This document shows positions 59,896 through 64,000 of a stretch of 64,000 bases of DNA, piece by piece; positions within the stretch are counted from its first letter, which is position 1, and each line of letters starts with the position of its first letter. The DNA is from Lunularia cruciata. Taxonomy: Eukaryota; Streptophyta; Marchantiopsida; Lunulariales; Lunulariaceae. The stretch covers positions 63,307,001-63,371,000 of the forward strand of contig OX419758.1 of assembly GCA_948567375.1 (NCBI GenBank). Reading direction: 5' to 3'. Both the position numbers and the translations under genes were made by a program. Under the pieces are notes generated by a model. It was not told the origin of the DNA and made no database searches. It was given only the letters and a program-made list of their open reading frames with translations.

Positions 59896-62178
59896 TATTA
59901 ATATAATATTACTTCAATTATATAATAAATAATATTAATTCAATTATTAAAATAATATTACTGTTGTTGTTTTTGTTATTATTATCATTAGCGGCAAATA
60001 CCAACATTTCATTTGAGACTAATATTTAATGTTTTTACTCTCTTTTACTTGGATTTTAGATCAGTATCCTAATGCTAAAACCCATGCTGCATCATGTATA
60101 TTAATATGAAAATTATTATTATTATTATTATTATTATTATTGAGTTTGATTATCAAAACAAACAAAGGAAATAGAATGGCTAGATGCTTATTGTCTAAAG
60201 AAAAGGAGCTTTAGCTTAGGCCGTGTGAATTACTTCTTTTGTCTTAGTTGATGACCTTGAGTTCTCCTTGACATCAATCATGGAAAAATATGAAATTCCC
60301 TAAATGAGATTGATCTCACTTGATTTGTTAAGAAGATTTATCATATCTATAGGTAAAACATTGAAAACCTTACATTGTTTTTTTGCTTTTTATTTGCTTG
60401 ACTCAAGAGGTTCTCCCTCAACTAATGTTGATGTAATTAAGAGGAGACTTTTGCATGGTATAATTTTAAGCCTTCTTGAATGAAAATACATGTTCTCATT
60501 ATTTATAGCATAAATATAAAACTTTGGTGTGAAAAGACCTATTTCACCTCCATGGTACTCCCAAATACATGTGTAATTTCATTGATTTCTTACTAAAAAT
60601 ATTCTTGAAATACTTTAAAAAGAGCCAATCTCCTTAAAAGTATATACCTCTTCCAAGAGTATGGGTTGATTAGCCTCTTAAAGTTTTTACGAAGTGTAGA
60701 CTTTATTAAAGGAAGATCCTAAAACCAAAAAAAAAAAACCATGGTGAGGATAAAGTAATGCATTCACTTGATGCAAATCAAGGTCCAAATGGACCTTGCT
60801 AACATCTTACAAGCTCATGAGTCTCCCAATGAACCAAGTATGCATCCATAATGGAGCCATTGGATCTTGTTGACCCCAAGTAAAGCAAGCCCAGACCTTG
60901 TTGAACAATATAATGTCAATAGACTTGTTGTCTATCAATCAAAATCCACTTGTTAGTAAGGCTTGTTGGAAGTCCAATTTCAATAAATTTGATAACTTTC
61001 CCTTTATTTGAAATACCAAGCTAAGTTTTGACATTCTAAGAAAATAAGATTAATAAGGCTAACGGATCTTACTAAACCAAAGGTATGCAAAAAATACCTT
61101 TTTAGACTCAATATGAGAGGATTTGCAAACACTATTTACTATCAAATAGGACTTACTTGAAAGGCTGAAGTTCAATCATTTGTGACAATATTTAGTTAAG
61201 TGAAGATATCATATTGCAGGATATAAATAATTAATGGAGTCAATAGATCTTGCTGATCCAAAGCTAGATAAACCATGAAGGTTAATGTACTTTATTCATA
61301 AGTAGATAAGACTCAGGTTTTAGTAATTCATATGGTGTACTAATGTACATATGGTGTAACAATGTACTAATAAGGCAAAAGTGTATCAACTTTTGCCTTC
61401 TTAGTACATTTTTTATTCCTTTTTCAATTTTAGTAGATTAGTTGAAGGTTAGGAAAGCTTTGAGGCTAGCACATAAGATTGTATTACTTATCATCAGCCT
61501 AGAAGGTAACCACAAAAGAGGATGAGGAGATAACACAAGACAAACACCATGGCTATTCCATGTCCAAGGATCATAAGGACAAAGCACCCCAAGATTGTGA
61601 AGATTTTGATTGTAATCTTTGTGATTGTGACCATCTTGATCTTTGTGATATTGAGTCCTAAACATCGATGACCCTTAGATCAAAGTTCATAAACAAAGAA
61701 TTCCATCCCAAACACCATTGATCTAATATTCAGTCAAGCTTGTAGAATTCAAACAACTTGAATGCACTACCACCTAAACAAAGAACAGAAATTTATGAAC
61801 ATTTGAATTGGCCAAAATACTTGCTTGCAGAAACCACAACATTTCATCAAGGATGTACCCATCAAATTCTGGAACAATTAGTTGTGTGCTATAAATGCAA
61901 AGCCTGGCTTGCACAATGACTTCTTTTTGACTTAACTTCTTTTCTGAATTTTTGCATAAAGTCCCCAACAATTTTGTCAACAAGCAATGAGAGTTAAGAG
62001 TTGAGAGATTGGATGAGCGGTGTATAGGTAGATCATGTTTCTCACCAAAGAAATCATGAGTGAGCATGATAGCTCTCCAACCAAGAAGATGTAGAGTGTT
62101 TTTGGAGGTGATTTTGAGTAAGTAAGTGGGCCCTTCATTATAAGGAGGAGATCGTATGTTGCAATAAACTTGATTTCT
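59896..62178. other. AT-rich stretch, no supported gene
   Basis: Contains the ATT microsatellite and short ORFs only. The minus ORF at 62211-61774 (145 aa) has no recognisable motif and no homologue in the window. Confidence 0.5.
60111..60141. repeat. (ATT)n microsatellite, about 10 units
   Basis: Uninterrupted ATT repeats following ATATGAAA. Confidence 0.95.
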
Positions 62179-64000
62179 TGTTGTGGAATTGGAATTTGAA
62201 TGACTTAGCAATGGTTCAAGAAATTAGAAATAATCAAGAACCAAAGTTAGAAGTATTAAGGAGTAATGTGTTTACATGGACCAAAGCATATTGGTGGAAG
62301 GTGCTCAAGCTTGCAGTTGAATATCTTCACAATGGTATGCACAATAGACATCCAATGTCTATTGTGCATCCCAAGGGTAAACTCTATGAGGACATCAAGC
62401 ACTATTCAAGGAGAAAGAGTCAAGCAATGGGTAGAGAATTGGGAGATACAAGGGCCCCATACAAAGAGCAATTATGAAAGCAATCATGAATATGTTCAAG
62501 AGTAAATGCACCACCTACAAAAACACAAGAAAAGCTATCTTCTTCTAATACCTTTATAAGGAATGAATTTTGAATTGTATTAAGATGTTTCAAAAGCAAG
62601 TTTAAGATATGTGTAGAGATGTGAATAACAAATGCAGAGTTATTTTTCATGTCATCTTTTGTAATACACTTCTACATTGGGATAAAGCTGCTAACAAAGG
62701 AAGAGATGAAGGATTTCCTATCCTATTTTTGTCATCAAGGGTATTTTTGTATACACCCAAATGTGGCCATGAAGTGCAAGAAATATAGAGTGGCCAAAGC
62801 AAAGTACACAAAGTTAAGGAATGTATATGTGTATTTGGAGGAGGTTTACAACACCTTGGGATACTTGTAGAAGAGAAAGGAATTTTTGGCACAACCAAAG
62901 GGATAAGCATCAAAGAAGAGGAAGTTGCAAGTAATTGACAACTCCTCAAAATAATACCATGACAAAGACAATCATGATATAATATATGAGGATGTGATGG
63001 TGGAGGAAGATCACAATGATACAAAAAAAAGAAGGTATTGCCAAGACACCAAAGATATCTCAAGAAGTAGAGGTGAATAAAGGAGGACATAATTGCCCAA
63101 AAGAAGGAATGGTAAGTGTGGAGTCCTTCACCTACATCAAAGTTTCCATGTACTTGGAAGTAGGGCATGCACTCATCAAGATGGTGCACAATTGACACCA
63201 TAACAAGAGGATAAGGCCAACAAAGAAGTAGGAGGTTGCAAAAGAAGAGCAAGGAGATCCTTCACAAGCAAGACAAAGTCCTCATAGTGAAGTATCCTCC
63301 TTTAGATGGTAAAGCATCCTTGGACAGATGGCAAAGGATCCACCATACCCAACATCCAAGGAAGAACACAACAACAAGGCTAGAATGTTATGGACAAAGG
63401 ATGGTAGCAAGGTCTAGGTCAAAGGAAGACAAAATGCAAAAGAAGAATGGACACCACGTTCCAAGGAAGAAATGTTCAAAGGTATTATGAAGGACATGTT
63501 GAAGAACAAGGAGGTAGAGATGTTGATGGCAATGGAGGAAGATTCCACACAAGCATGCATATAGGAAAGAAGATGAGATACACACATGACCAAAGATGAA
63601 ACCACTATCTCACAAGGAAGTAAAAGAGGAGGTACGAATTCCAATTCACATCAAGTAGTGGATAAAGAAGAAGAAGGGCCAACCTTGGGGAGAAGAATGT
63701 GTAAGTTGGTCCCATCACAAACAACACTTCTTGTGAGAAGTGATCCATATTTTAGGTTTAGCTCTTCACAAGTTGGAAAAAGTTCTCCCTTACTACTGGG
63801 AATTAGACAACCTTTATCAGGATGCTCAAGCAGCTAATGCAAAGAAGGCAAGAGCTCATGAGGAGCTCAAGAAGATCAAGGAATAGGTTGAAGCTGAAGA
63901 AGAGAATTATCATGAGCTATAATACATGATGGATAAGTGGAGGAAGGCAAAGCAAACAAGATGAAAGTATAATGGAGATCTATAGAGAACACAAATGGAG
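62178..64000 (+). pseudogene. Degenerate plus-strand ORF of unknown repeat, charged coiled-coil type, runs off window
   Basis: Pieces in order: NVFTWTKAYWWKVLKLAVEY (62265-62330), the 199-bp repeat in frame (MGRELGDTRAPYKEQL), FLSYFCHQGYFCIHPN and KAKYTKLRNVYVYLEEVYNT (62649-62870), Lys-rich stretches to 63500, and ANAKKARAHEELKKIKE (about 63835-63885). The overall layout (short globular part, then Lys/Glu helix) recalls the coiled-coil family at 20-40 kb, but similarity is too weak to join them. Stops are frequent, and homology beyond 64000 cannot be judged. Confidence 0.35.
62340..62538 (+). repeat. 199-bp exact direct repeat, copy 2
   Basis: Same sequence as 59697-59895, beginning with the same 11-bp hairpin. 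Here it lies within a longer plus-strand frame (62178-62477), suggesting this is the parent location and the other copy a recent duplicate. Confidence 0.95.

Noticed and set aside
62647-63252. Minus-strand ORF of 201 aa, the longest open frame in that region
   Set aside because: Its Leu/Ser/His/Cys/Pro-rich composition is the typical antisense of a Lys/Glu-rich frame. It has no motif, and the plus strand carries the helical pieces.
1-64000. tRNA, rRNA or other structured RNA genes
   Set aside because: I looked for B-box-like GGTTCGAATCC and rRNA motifs on both strands and saw none that were convincing. A covariance-model scan would be decisive.

Overview
The window looks like nuclear DNA of a non-seed land plant (bryophyte, lycophyte or fern; I cannot narrow it further). 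It holds two recognisable host loci. One is a tandem pair of microbial-type terpene synthase-like (MTPSL) genes, a family known from non-seed plants and absent from seed plants. The other is a spliced gene for the alpha subunit of general transcription factor TFIIE. Both have plant-style GT-AG introns. Almost everything else is AT-rich, decayed retrotransposon sequence.

Layout. 1-2877: an unidentified GC-richer LTR-like block, then a Ty3/gypsy gag fragment (family A) containing a 152-bp near-perfect palindrome and a 242-bp tandem duplication. 2878-6051: MTPSL copy 1, four exons, all class I terpene synthase motifs present. 6052-9880: intergenic, small repeats only. 9880-12540: a second family A fragment with a 491-bp LTR and a minus-strand ORF remnant. 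14086-17012: MTPSL copy 2, about 11.1 kb downstream in the same orientation, a pseudogene with frameshifts, a nonsense codon, a local inversion, and no exon 4 because a family B LTR begins about 95 bp after exon 3. 17107-44463: nested retrotransposons: family A (initiator-Met-type primer site), family B (gag-pol with a degenerate Asp-type primer site), family C (chromodomain gypsy with a perfect solo LTR), and several copies of a long minus-strand coiled-coil ORF that sits beside family B LTRs. 44464-47800: remnants and AT-rich DNA. 48648-51808: intact eight-exon TFIIE-alpha gene (502 aa). 51809-64000: AT-rich DNA with gypsy reverse transcriptase and hAT-like remnants, a microsatellite, and an exact 199-bp direct repeat.

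How the parts relate. MTPSL copy 1 is the only candidate for a specialised-metabolism enzyme: by family it should ionise a prenyl diphosphate (GPP, FPP or GGPP) to a terpene. Its model is supported by exact spacing: the diphosphate-sensor Arg lies 46 residues before the Asn of the NSE triad. TFIIE-alpha is a housekeeping factor for RNA polymerase II initiation, with no functional link to the MTPSL genes. The repeats explain how the second MTPSL was broken. They also hold the least explained structures: the coiled-coil ORF family, family B LTRs in inverted orientation, and the retrotransposon-derived palindrome.
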